Below, one piece after another: positions 15,284 to 21,085 of a stretch of 23,796 bases of DNA. The translations under genes and the position numbers were made by a program. Within the stretch, counting starts at the first letter, position 1; the number at the start of each line of letters is the position of its first letter. This DNA comes from Nodosilinea sp. BSH.14. GTDB lineage: Bacteria > Cyanobacteriota > Cyanobacteriia > Phormidesmidales > Phormidesmidaceae. The stretch spans positions 1-23,796 of the forward strand of contig JALQST010000009.1 in NCBI GenBank assembly GCA_023264315.1. The letters run 5' to 3'. Below the pieces are notes generated by a model. It did not search any database, was not told the origin of the DNA, and worked only from the letters and a program-made list of their open reading frames with translations.

Positions 15284-16627
15284 CTAGGCCACAACGAGGG
15301 GGGTGGCTTTGGCGTTGAAATTGGCTTGAACCAGGGCATTTACGGCGGCCTCGGGGTCATTGACGCGGAATTGAGCCCCCAAGCGCACAAACTGACGCTG
15401 ATGGCTGGTGCCGATTACGGCGATGACGGGTACACGGGCATATTTGGGATCGTCGCCCTGATGGTTGCGAAGGACGTTGCGGAGGCGGTGCTGTTGTTCA
15501 ATGTCACCCGCAAGTTTGGGATCGAGTTCCACCATCACCATTCGTACGTCTTCGATGGGTTCGGCATCGTCGATGATGAACTGAACTCGGTCGTCCCGGC
15601 GATCTACCTTGCCCCAGATCATCAGGCGTTTGTCCGCCACGATGTGCTGGTTAATACGCTCGAAGGATTTGGGAAAAACGACGGCCTCCGATTGTCCCGT
15701 GAGGTCTTCAATCTGCACAATGGCCATGGGATCGCCCTTTTTGGTGATCACGGGCTTTACGGAGGACAGGAGAACAATGGCGCTGAGGGTAACGTTGTCC
15801 GGTTGTTCGGCCAGTTCCGAGAGGCTGATGGGGGCCAGAATCCGTGCCGGACGCTGAACGGCCTTGAGGGGATGGTTGGAAATATAGAAACCGAGAATTT
15901 CCTTTTCCTGACGCAGTTTTTCTTGGTCGTCAAAATCAGCCACCCTCGGAGCTTCCGGGGCACCCTCATGGCCGCCAGAGGACGAGGCCGTATCGCCGCC
16001 GCCCATCATGTCAAACAGGCTGCCCTGGCCAATTTCGCGATCCTTCGCCCGCCCCTGTGCCCAGTCGATCATCAGGGGTAGGTGTTGGATGAGCTGGTTG
16101 CGGTTGGGGTTGATTTTATCCAGTGCCCCCGCCAAAATCAACGATTCCAGAGCGCGACGGTTGACGGCATGGAGGTCAACCCGGTCGCACAGGTCGGCCA
16201 AGGACTGGAACGGGCCGTCCTGATCTCGCGCTTGGATCAGACATTCAATCGCCCCTAGGCCCACATTGCGCACCGCCGAAAGGCCGAAGAGAATGTTGCG
16301 GCCTTCGGGGGTAAAGTCCACCAAGGATCGATTGATATCTGGCGGCAGCACTTCAATGCCCATGGCAATGCAGTTGGCAATGTGCATCTGCACCTTATCC
16401 TGATCGCCGCTGTTGGAGGTGAGCAGCGCCGCCATGTACTCCACGGGATAGTTGGCCTTGAGATAGGCCGTTTGGAATGTCACAAAGCCGTAGGCGGTGG
16501 AGTGGGATTTGTTAAAGCAGTTGGAAGCCACCGTGCCATCGGCCAGCAGGAAGTTGTGATTCTGGGCTACGCCAATGTCGTAGACCGTTTGCACCCCCAA
16601 GGACTGACGACTCACAATCTTCACCAT
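15284..16627 (-). CDS. dnaE: DNA polymerase III alpha subunit, C-terminal half, with split-intein C fragment
   Basis: This gene encodes the second half of the replicative polymerase, made as a separate polypeptide and joined to the first half by protein trans-splicing. Residues 1-36 are the C-intein (MVKIVSRQSLGVQTVYDIG..., ending ASN), followed by Cys37 (CFNKSHSTAYGF), the canonical +1 extein residue of DnaE split inteins. The remaining 411 residues cover the end of the polymerase domain, helix-hairpin-helix sequence (GLSAVRNVGLGAIECLI) and an OB-fold (MAIVQIEDLTGQSEAVVFP), matching cyanobacterial DnaE-C. ATG 16627 has a strong GGAGAGGAG Shine-Dalgarno, so the frame start at 16651 is not used. 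The N-terminal half is not in the window, as expected, since it lies far away in these genomes. Confidence 0.96.
   Translation of the reverse strand: MVKIVSRQSLGVQTVYDIGVAQNHNFLLADGTVASNCFNKSHSTAYGFVTFQTAYLKANYPVEYMAALLTSNSGDQDKVQMHIANCIAMGIEVLPPDINRSLVDFTPEGRNILFGLSAVRNVGLGAIECLIQARDQDGPFQSLADLCDRVDLHAVNRRALESLILAGALDKINPNRNQLIQHLPLMIDWAQGRAKDREIGQGSLFDMMGGGDTASSSGGHEGAPEAPRVADFDDQEKLRQEKEILGFYISNHPLKAVQRPARILAPISLSELAEQPDNVTLSAIVLLSSVKPVITKKGDPMAIVQIEDLTGQSEAVVFPKSFERINQHIVADKRLMIWGKVDRRDDRVQFIIDDAEPIEDVRMVMVELDPKLAGDIEQQHRLRNVLRNHQGDDPKYARVPVIAVIGTSHQRQFVRLGAQFRVNDPEAAVNALVQANFNAKATPLVVA
16520..16627 (-). other. Split intein C fragment (DnaE type), 36 residues
   Basis: The 36 codons show the block F histidine-asparagine region (DIGVAQNHNFLL) and end in Ser35-Asn36. 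Asn36 cyclises and Cys37 of the extein attacks the thioester during splicing. The sequence lies between the Synechocystis and Nostoc DnaE C-inteins in character (SLGVQ and HNFLL as in the former, SN end as in the latter, from memory). Confidence 0.95.
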
Positions 16628-16752
16628 GGTGGGCTCCTCTCCTTGCCGCAACGTTGGCCTCTCTGCCTAGGATAGCGTCAATGCCTCCGGCGTTCTACAC
16701 TGAATCCGGGAGGCCGGTCTCAAGGGGGATGGAGCCCCAAGGATGGCATGGA

Positions 16753-16779
16753 TCTGATGAATCTATTACCTTCATCAGA
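16753..16779. repeat. 9-bp inverted repeat upstream of dnaE-C
   Basis: TCTGATGAA-9 bases-TTCATCAGA, about 125 bases upstream of the dnaE-C start codon and about 20 bases before the IS-like hairpin at 16799. No T-run follows on either strand. It may be an operator or part of the decayed mobile element. Confidence 0.45.
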
Positions 16780-16798
16780 ATCTCCTGGGTCTGAAACC

Positions 16799-16815
16799 CC
16801 GTCCTTCTAGGACGG
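16799..16815. repeat. IS200/IS605-like hairpin
   Basis: CCGTCCT-TCT-AGGACGG preceded by GAAACC. Hairpins of this look are common at ends and termini of IS200/IS605-type elements. It lies at the left side of the tnpB remnant and may mark a deletion junction. Confidence 0.4.
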
Positions 16816-16854
16816 CTTTACACAACACTTCGCTAAGATAGAGGAGGTCACTGA

Positions 16855-17105
16855 CCCACCCGCGACGTAGACGGAACAGACAGCCTAAACGTGACGAAAT
16901 CTGGCCATCGCCAGTGGCGCAGCAAGCTCGGTAGACCGGGAAAAGAAGACGGGGCAATGGAGACAACCCTTGAATCAACAAACACCATAGCATTCTCCGA
17001 ATTCGACCCATAAAAACCGTGGGACACACGGGGCTAGTCTGTGGAGCGACTGTAAGACCAAAACCCTTTGAGGGTGGAGGCAGGTGCTATGAAGCAGAAA
17101 CCTAG
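16855..17105 (+). pseudogene. tnpB: Frameshifted C-terminal remnant of an IS605-type TnpB
   Basis: One frame reads from 16855 with DSLNV, QWRSKLGRPGKEDGAME and TNTIAFSEFDP to a TAA at 17011, resumes as KPWDTRG to a TAG at 17035, and the adjoining frame continues GLVCGATVRPKPF...YEAET to TAG 17103. Such C-terminal tails, ending inside the element's right-end RNA, are typical of TnpB proteins from cyanobacterial IS605/IS1341-type elements (recalled, not aligned). At least one nonsense change and one frameshift are present, and the catalytic RuvC and zinc-finger parts are missing, so it is dead. The element's right end follows at 17154. Confidence 0.6.
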
Positions 17106-17154
17106 ATCGCGAGGTTTAGGAATCACCGTGGGTTTACCCCGGTGAGGATGTCAA
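17106..17154 (+). mobile_element. Right end of an IS605/IS1341-type element
   Basis: A hairpin TCACCG-T-GGG-TTTA-CCC-CGGTGA (17123-17145, one bulged T) is followed by GGATGTCAA ending at 17154. This is the usual right-end layout of these elements and the 3' end of the TnpB guide RNA (omega RNA), whose scaffold would begin around 17040. The 16 bases after 17154 would have been the guide. No matching left end or tnpA was found. Confidence 0.65.
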
Positions 17155-17248
17155 CAGCCTGCGGGGAGACTCGGACGTCCTCTACCAGCAAGTTCAGCAG
17201 GATCTCCAAGCCCACCTCGCCGCCACCCCCAAAGGCCCTCCCAAATAG
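17155..17248 (+). pseudogene. 3' tail of a gene interrupted by the IS element
   Basis: Directly after the IS right end an open frame reads SLRGDSDVLYQQVQQDLQAH...PKGPPK and stops at TAG 17246. It is 30 codons, with coding-like composition and an amphipathic helix, but has no start codon and begins exactly at the element boundary. This is what a gene cut by insertion, or by deletion next to an insertion, would leave. The parent protein is not recognised. Confidence 0.5.
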
Positions 17249-17277
17249 TCCCCAATGGGGCAATTCAGGAGTTCACA

Positions 17278-17315
17278 ACCCCCCTCTCCTCCCAGGAGAG
17301 GGCTGGGGGTGAGGT
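17278..17315. repeat. GC-rich interspersed palindrome
   Basis: Perfect 9-bp stem CCCTCTCCT-CCC-AGGAGAGGG (17282-17302), followed by CTGGGGGTGAGGT. This is the familiar bacterial and cyanobacterial repeat with the sense 'cccctctcc...ggagagggctgggggtgagg'. A related but shorter CTCTCCC/GGGAGAG hairpin occurs at 483-499. Confidence 0.7.
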
Positions 17316-17369
17316 CTTCCACAGGCTTTGCAACCCCCTCAGACAGCGTGAGTTTCAAAAACCGTTACA

Positions 17370-17397
17370 TTGGCGTCCTAAACCGGCTTGCTAGGAT
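17370..17397 (+). promoter_or_regulatory. Candidate promoter of the small membrane protein gene
   Basis: TTGGCG, 16 bases, TAGGAT. The start would be near 17405, giving a leader of about 90 bases before the ATG at 17497. Both boxes deviate from consensus, so this is moderate evidence. Confidence 0.4.
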
Positions 17398-17496
17398 AGT
17401 CTGGGTGCAGAGCGATGCTGAAGGGGTGCCCCTGACCCTGGTTTGGTAAGCGCTGACTGAGATTACGTCATTGATACCTGTTTTTACGGACTTCCT

Positions 17497-17619
17497 ATGG
17501 ATATCAAACTTGTTTTAGCGTTGCTGACGGGGCTCTTTGTGGTGGCCACCCTGTTCTTTGGCACCAAAAACGGCTTCTATGACACAGACAGCTACCACGG
17601 TAACGGGTCAGCCCACTAG
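17497..17619 (+). CDS. 40-residue single-span membrane microprotein
   Basis: ATG 17497 to TAG 17617 encodes 40 residues: a short MDIK cytosolic start, one hydrophobic span (LVLALLTGLFVVATLFFG, about 5-22), then a polar, aromatic tail (TKNGFYDTDSYHGNGSAH). The length and layout are like those of the small photosystem or NDH subunits of cyanobacteria, but it does not match PsbI, PsbK, PsbM, PsbX, PsbY, PetN, PsaM or Psb30 as I know them. The ordered tail and clean codon use favour a real gene. No strong Shine-Dalgarno is seen. A candidate promoter lies about 100 bases upstream, and the metallo-hydrolase gene starts 20-41 bases downstream, so they may be co-transcribed. The function is unknown. 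Confidence 0.65.
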   Translation: MDIKLVLALLTGLFVVATLFFGTKNGFYDTDSYHGNGSAH

Positions 17620-17639
17620 GCCCTAGGCATGGCAGAGGG

Positions 17640-19265
17640 GTGGATGCCGTATCGGAATCCGTGAGTGAGCTATCCTGTTTTGCCTTTGGGGCGGGCCACC
17701 AGGGCGAGGGCGTTTGCCTGGAGGTGAACCTGGGGCCACGGCGGGTCATTCTAGACTGCGGTCTGGCCAGCATGGAACCGCTGGAGGCGGCCCGGGAACG
17801 GGTGGCGCGGGCGGATGTGCTGCTGTGTAGCCACGCCCACAGCGATCATGCCCGGGGACTGCTGGATTTTCATCGCGCCTTTCCCCAGGTACCGATCTAC
17901 GCCAGTGAGGTGACGGCCCAACTGTTGCCCCTCAACTGGCTGGATCGTCCCGAGGCGGTGCCGCTCCACCTCTGCCAAGCCCTGCCCTGGGAAACGCCGA
18001 TCCAGCTCACCGATGACCTCACGATCCAACTGTGGCCAGCGGGGCATCTGCCCGGTGCCGCCTGTGTGTTGCTGACCTACACCGCCCCCCAACGCCCCTA
18101 CACCCTGTTCTATGCGGGCGATTTTTTTATCTCCAATTCGCGGCTGGTGGATGGCCTCCCCCTGGAATCCCTGCGGGGTCTGCGGCCCGATGTGCTGATC
18201 ATTGAGGGCAGTGCGGGCACGGCTCGCCACCCCCATCGGCGGCAGCAGGAAAACCACCTGGCCCAAACCATCGCCGACCGACTTCAGGCGGGGCGGTCGG
18301 TGTTGCTGCCGGTGCCCACCCTGGGGCAGGGGCAGGAATTGGTCATGCTCCTGCGCAGTCATCACCAGTTCACGGGCAAGGATGTGACGGTGTGGGTGGA
18401 TGCTACCGTGGCGGCGGGTTGTGATCGCTACCTAGACCTGCTCCCCTATTTACCCAGCAGCGTGCAAAACTTTGCCCGCCACCAGCCCCTATTTTGGGAC
18501 GAACGGGTGCGCCCCCGCATTCGGCGGCTGGCCCCCGGAGCATGGCCCCCCGACGATGCCCCCGCCATTGTCCTAGGCTATCGTGAGGCCGATCTCAGTG
18601 CCCATTGCCAAGCCTCCCACCGACCCTGGACGGTGCTGCTGCCCGAGGCCGGTGCGGCCTTCCCCAGCCTAGACCCAGGCCGCATCCAGATCGAAACCTA
18701 CCAACTCACAACCCACAGCGACGCCGTGGGTACCACCCAACTGATTCACAATCTGCGCCCCCAGCACGTTGCCTTGGTCCATGGATCCCCCAGCCACCTG
18801 GCCGACCTAGCGGGGCTGGAAGAACTGCAAACTCGCTACCAGCTTCACCTGCCCTCCGTGGGCAAGGGGGTAGAGTTTCCCATCGGCGACCGTTTTGTGC
18901 AGCCCGCTGCCCCCGACCCCCTGTTTGAAGGGGAAATCACCGCCGGGGATGACCATGTGCTGCTGTTGCTGCCCGACCGCCTCACCGCCGACCCTCGCTG
19001 GCGCACCCTAGCCGACACCGGCCTCATTCAGGCCCGCTGGCAGGGAGATGATCTGGTGATTAAGGGCCTCAGCCAGCGGGATCTCTGGCGACAGGTTCAC
19101 CCTGAAGATCGCCCGGAACAGCCCGATAGCTGCCAACGCTGCCGCCATTGGCAAAACGGACGCTGCCGCAGCACCACCTCTCCCCTCTACGGCATGTCGG
19201 TCAGCCCCGACGGCCACTGCACCGCATTCACCCCTCGGCCCCGGCCCCAGGGCCAAGGATCATAA
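17640..19265 (+). CDS. Metallo-beta-lactamase/beta-CASP hydrolase with C-terminal Cys cluster
   Basis: This is a predicted zinc-dependent nuclease-like hydrolase of the RNase J/CPSF-73-related beta-CASP group. It has 541 residues if GTG 17640 is used; GTG 17661 seven codons later is also possible. The MBL core has HAHSDH at 65-70, His136 (PAGHLPGA) and Asp161 (YAGDF). The beta-CASP region starts near IIEGSAGTARHPHR (~187-200) and ends with TTHSD and VHGSP near the C-terminal motifs. The last 45 residues hold C498, C501, C509 and C527 (CQRCRHW...GRC...GHC), a metal or Fe-S type cluster not needed for the MBL fold. Substrate is unknown; RNA is the family expectation. It follows the 40-residue membrane protein by 20 bases. 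Confidence 0.85.
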   Translation: MDAVSESVSELSCFAFGAGHQGEGVCLEVNLGPRRVILDCGLASMEPLEAARERVARADVLLCSHAHSDHARGLLDFHRAFPQVPIYASEVTAQLLPLNWLDRPEAVPLHLCQALPWETPIQLTDDLTIQLWPAGHLPGAACVLLTYTAPQRPYTLFYAGDFFISNSRLVDGLPLESLRGLRPDVLIIEGSAGTARHPHRRQQENHLAQTIADRLQAGRSVLLPVPTLGQGQELVMLLRSHHQFTGKDVTVWVDATVAAGCDRYLDLLPYLPSSVQNFARHQPLFWDERVRPRIRRLAPGAWPPDDAPAIVLGYREADLSAHCQASHRPWTVLLPEAGAAFPSLDPGRIQIETYQLTTHSDAVGTTQLIHNLRPQHVALVHGSPSHLADLAGLEELQTRYQLHLPSVGKGVEFPIGDRFVQPAAPDPLFEGEITAGDDHVLLLLPDRLTADPRWRTLADTGLIQARWQGDDLVIKGLSQRDLWRQVHPEDRPEQPDSCQRCRHWQNGRCRSTTSPLYGMSVSPDGHCTAFTPRPRPQGQGS

Positions 19266-19349
19266 CGACGAGGGGATGTTGAGCGCTACCCCGGCGTGAT
19301 TAGCCCCCACCGCTGCCGGTTCTCTGGCTAGGGGAAGGTCGGCCTTCCC

Positions 19350-19401
19350 AAAAACTATCCGCCCTGCCTAGGGAAGAGAAACTCTTCAAAGGCGAGGGCG
19401 G
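19350..19401 (-). terminator. Intrinsic terminator of the small minus-strand unit
   Basis: On the minus strand CCGCCCT-C-GCCT-TT-GAAGAG-TTT-CTCTTC-CCT-AGGC-AGGGCGG forms a 17-pair stem with small internal loops, followed by ATAG and TTTTT. A second hairpin (CCTTCCC/GGGAAGG, 19332-19349) follows at once. The T-run is on the minus strand only, so it does not serve the plus-strand metallo-hydrolase gene. Confidence 0.8.
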
Positions 19402-19491
19402 TCTAGCTGGATCTTCGGTTAAACCTGACTGCCGGGAGGAACCCTGCTCAGTCAGCTTTAGAAGCTTTGTTCGCTAGGCGAACACTGAGTC

Positions 19492-19563
19492 TTAGAGCAC
19501 AGCCCCGGCGCACAGCCGGCTGACGTTAACCTGAAGACCCACACGTTTACTACTCTCTTGCAT
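19492..19563 (-). CDS. 23-codon ORF with perfect Shine-Dalgarno
   Basis: ATG 19563 lies 8 bases after AGGAGG, inside AGGAGGTGAT, a full match to the anti-Shine-Dalgarno and the best in the window. The peptide begins MQESSKRVGLQVNV, continues SRLCAGAVL and ends at TAA 19492. An in-frame ATG two codons earlier is too close to the Shine-Dalgarno. There is no signal sequence; the peptide has a basic middle and a small hydrophobic end with one Cys. It is directly followed by the three-way junction, so ribosomes ending here would sit against P1. It may be a leader or regulatory peptide, or a microprotein. I do not recognise it. Confidence 0.5.
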   Translation of the reverse strand: MQESSKRVGLQVNVSRLCAGAVL

Positions 19564-19637
19564 GGGCATCACCTCCTGAAGGGCTAAAGGGTACAATCTC
19601 AATGATTCGCCTGCTGGACAGGTCAGCATTAGTGGTT

Positions 19638-19668
19638 AAGGTAGCACACTCTTCTCGGCTGTGGTCAA
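19638..19668 (-). promoter_or_regulatory. Candidate promoter of the small minus-strand unit
   Basis: TTGACC (19668-19663) is followed after 19 bases by TACCTT (19643-19638). The -35 is good, but the spacing is two bases longer than ideal. Position and direction fit the Shine-Dalgarno and terminator downstream. Confidence 0.35.
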
Positions 19669-19780
19669 GCCTTTCCCGGCCTAAGCCTCCCATCCGGCCC
19701 GAAATTCTCCGACCTCAGGCCCAACGTACCGCCAAACCTCGTCTATCGTGAAATCAGTCGTTGCGCCCTGGACGTGGTCT

Positions 19781-20650
19781 ATGCCCGTTGATCTTCCCCT
19801 TTCCCTCCCGGCGATTCTCCTAGATCCCCACCTGCAAACCTGGCTGCAAGAGGATATTGGCCGGGGAGACTGGTCTACGGCGGGGCTGGGGGAGTTGGCC
19901 CAGCGTCCGGGGGAGGCGGTGTGGGTGGCTAAGGCGGCGGGAGTGATTGCCGGACTGCCCGTGGCGGCGCGGGTGTTCCATCTGCTGGATCCCAGCGCCG
20001 AGTTTATCCCCCAAGTGGCGGAGGGTGATGCCTGCGAAGCCGGTACTGTGGTGGCCCAGATCAGCGGCCCCATCAGCACCCTGCTGATGGGGGAACGGGT
20101 TGCCCTCAATCTGGCCATGCGTCTCAGCGGCATTGCCACGGCCACCCGCCAGTATGTCGAAGCCCTGGCGGACTATCCCACCCAATTTGTGGATACGCGC
20201 AAAACCATCCCCGGCCTGCGACGGCTAGAAAAGTATGCCACCCGGGTTGGCGGAGCTCTCAACCACCGTCTGGGGCTGGATGATGCGGTGATGATCAAGG
20301 ATAACCACATCGTGACGGCGGGGGGCATCCGGGCGGCGGTGGATCAGGTGCGGCGCACGGTGCCCTATCCCCTCAGCATTGAGGTGGAAACCTCGGATTT
20401 GGATCAGGTTAAGGCCGCGCTCGACTGCGGGGTGGATATCATCATGCTGGATAATATGCCGCCCGATGCCATGGCGCTGGCGGTGCAAACCATCCGGCAG
20501 GCCAACCCCCGCGCCAAAATTGAAGCCTCCGGCAACGTCACCCTCAACACCCTGCGCCCCATCGCCGAGACCGGGGTGGATTTTATCTCTAGCAGCGCCC
20601 CTATCACCCGCGCCCCCTGGCTAGACCTGAGTATGCGAATGATCGGCTAG
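19781..20650 (+). CDS. nadC: Nicotinate-nucleotide pyrophosphorylase (carboxylating)
   Basis: NadC converts quinolinate plus PRPP to nicotinate mononucleotide, CO2 and pyrophosphate in de novo NAD synthesis, in the cytosol. From ATG 19781 it has 289 residues, normal for the family; a GTG at 19748 would add 11 residues without a better Shine-Dalgarno. Signatures are LQEDIGRGDWST at the front, DTRKTIPGLRRLEKYA, GGALNHRLGLDDAVMIKDNHI (quinolinate and PRPP binding), the barrel strand DIIMLDNM and IEASGNV. Other NAD genes are not adjacent. The stop overlaps by 4 bases, tail to tail, the stop of the GGDEF remnant on the other strand. Confidence 0.95.
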   Translation: MPVDLPLSLPAILLDPHLQTWLQEDIGRGDWSTAGLGELAQRPGEAVWVAKAAGVIAGLPVAARVFHLLDPSAEFIPQVAEGDACEAGTVVAQISGPISTLLMGERVALNLAMRLSGIATATRQYVEALADYPTQFVDTRKTIPGLRRLEKYATRVGGALNHRLGLDDAVMIKDNHIVTAGGIRAAVDQVRRTVPYPLSIEVETSDLDQVKAALDCGVDIIMLDNMPPDAMALAVQTIRQANPRAKIEASGNVTLNTLRPIAETGVDFISSSAPITRAPWLDLSMRMIG

Positions 20651-20946
20651 ATCCCCGGTGGGGTGGTGGCCCGCATCCCCCGCCCCCGCCCCCAAGCGTC
20701 GAGAGTGAGGGTATCGTCGTAGGCGATCTGGCCCGGTTGTTTGGCGCGATACAGCAGCCGATCCGTGGTGGATACAATCGCCTGGAGGCATTGACCGGGA
20801 GCCGGTACCACGCTCACCACGCCCATGCTGAGGGTGACGTAGTGGCTACCCTGGGAACTGGCGTGGGGAAGCTGAAGGTTTTCTATCTCGGTGGTGATCG
20901 GGGAATGGGGGGAACGGGAGACATTCTGGCCTAGATAGCTGTGGTC
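20647..20946 (-). pseudogene. C-terminal remnant of a GGDEF (diguanylate cyclase) domain
   Basis: The minus-strand frame reads NLQLPHASSQGSHYVTLSMGVV, then LQAIVSTTDRLLYRAKQPG and stops at 20647. This is the end of a GGDEF domain (the VTLSxGVA strand and the ADxALYxAKxxGRN helix of the family). The GGDEF motif, the inhibitory site and any sensor domain are absent; upstream the frame runs into low-complexity 9-bp repeats, and no in-frame start codon gives more than a few dozen residues. TTDRLLYRAKQPG replaces the usual AD..LY.AK..GRN, with the end degraded. It is a decayed fragment of a c-di-GMP synthase-type protein. Confidence 0.7.
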
Positions 20947-20956
20947 GCCCCTGCGG

Positions 20957-20992
20957 GTGGATCTCGTGAATCTCGTGGATCTCGTGGATCTA
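20957..20992. repeat. Four tandem 9-mers
   Basis: Units gtggatctc, gtgaatctc, gtggatctc, gtggatcta. They lie at the broken upstream edge of the GGDEF remnant, in the spacer before the MarC-family gene. This is possibly the scar of replication slippage at the deletion point. Confidence 0.8.
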
Positions 20993-21027
20993 AACGGCGG
21001 ATCACGCCTGGGGCCACCGGATGGGGA

Positions 21028-21085
21028 TAGGCTAGCCTAAACGCTACCGCGAATGTACCGTGAAGGTAGCGCCGTTGAGGCTACC
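21028..21085 (+). promoter_or_regulatory. Palindrome and competing hairpins in the MarC-family gene leader
   Basis: A perfect 12-bp palindrome TAGGCTAGCCTA lies at 21028-21039. Then CGCTACC (21042-21048) can pair with GGTAGCG (21065-21071), or GGTAGC (21065-21070) can pair with GCTACC (21080-21085), which touches the start codon and holds the TTGAGG Shine-Dalgarno in its loop. The two pairings exclude each other, as in a translational on/off switch. The pairing is seen; the regulation is inferred. Confidence 0.4.

Larger units (their letters stand above)
19350..19630 (-). ncRNA. Candidate independent structured transcript containing a short ORF
   Basis: On the minus strand, between the convergent metallo-hydrolase gene and nadC, a complete small transcription unit can be traced: promoter-like boxes (19668-19638), a leader of about 60 bases, a perfect Shine-Dalgarno and 23-codon ORF (19563-19492), a three-way junction (19489-19447), a competing stem (19455-19425) and an intrinsic terminator (19401-19350). 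No minus-strand gene follows, so it is not an ordinary leader. Junction pairing: P1 CTCAGT/ACTGAG, P2 GTTCGC-CTA-GCGAAC, P3 AGCTT-CTA-AAGCT, with only 0-2 bases between stems. It does not look like tmRNA, 6S, RNase P or SRP RNA. The transcript ends are inferred. Confidence 0.55.

Noticed and set aside
16775..17029. Minus-strand 84-codon frame
   Set aside because: It crosses the TnpB remnant and hairpin region; the Arg/Leu/Ser-rich composition suggests no protein family.
19447..19489. tRNA or tmRNA based on the cloverleaf-like junction
   Set aside because: There are only two arms plus a closing stem, no acceptor stem with CCA, no T-loop GTTCGA motif, and the arms have 3-base loops.
20737..20934. 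Plus-strand 65-codon frame after nadC
   Set aside because: It is the antisense shadow of the GGDEF remnant, which reads sensibly on the minus strand.
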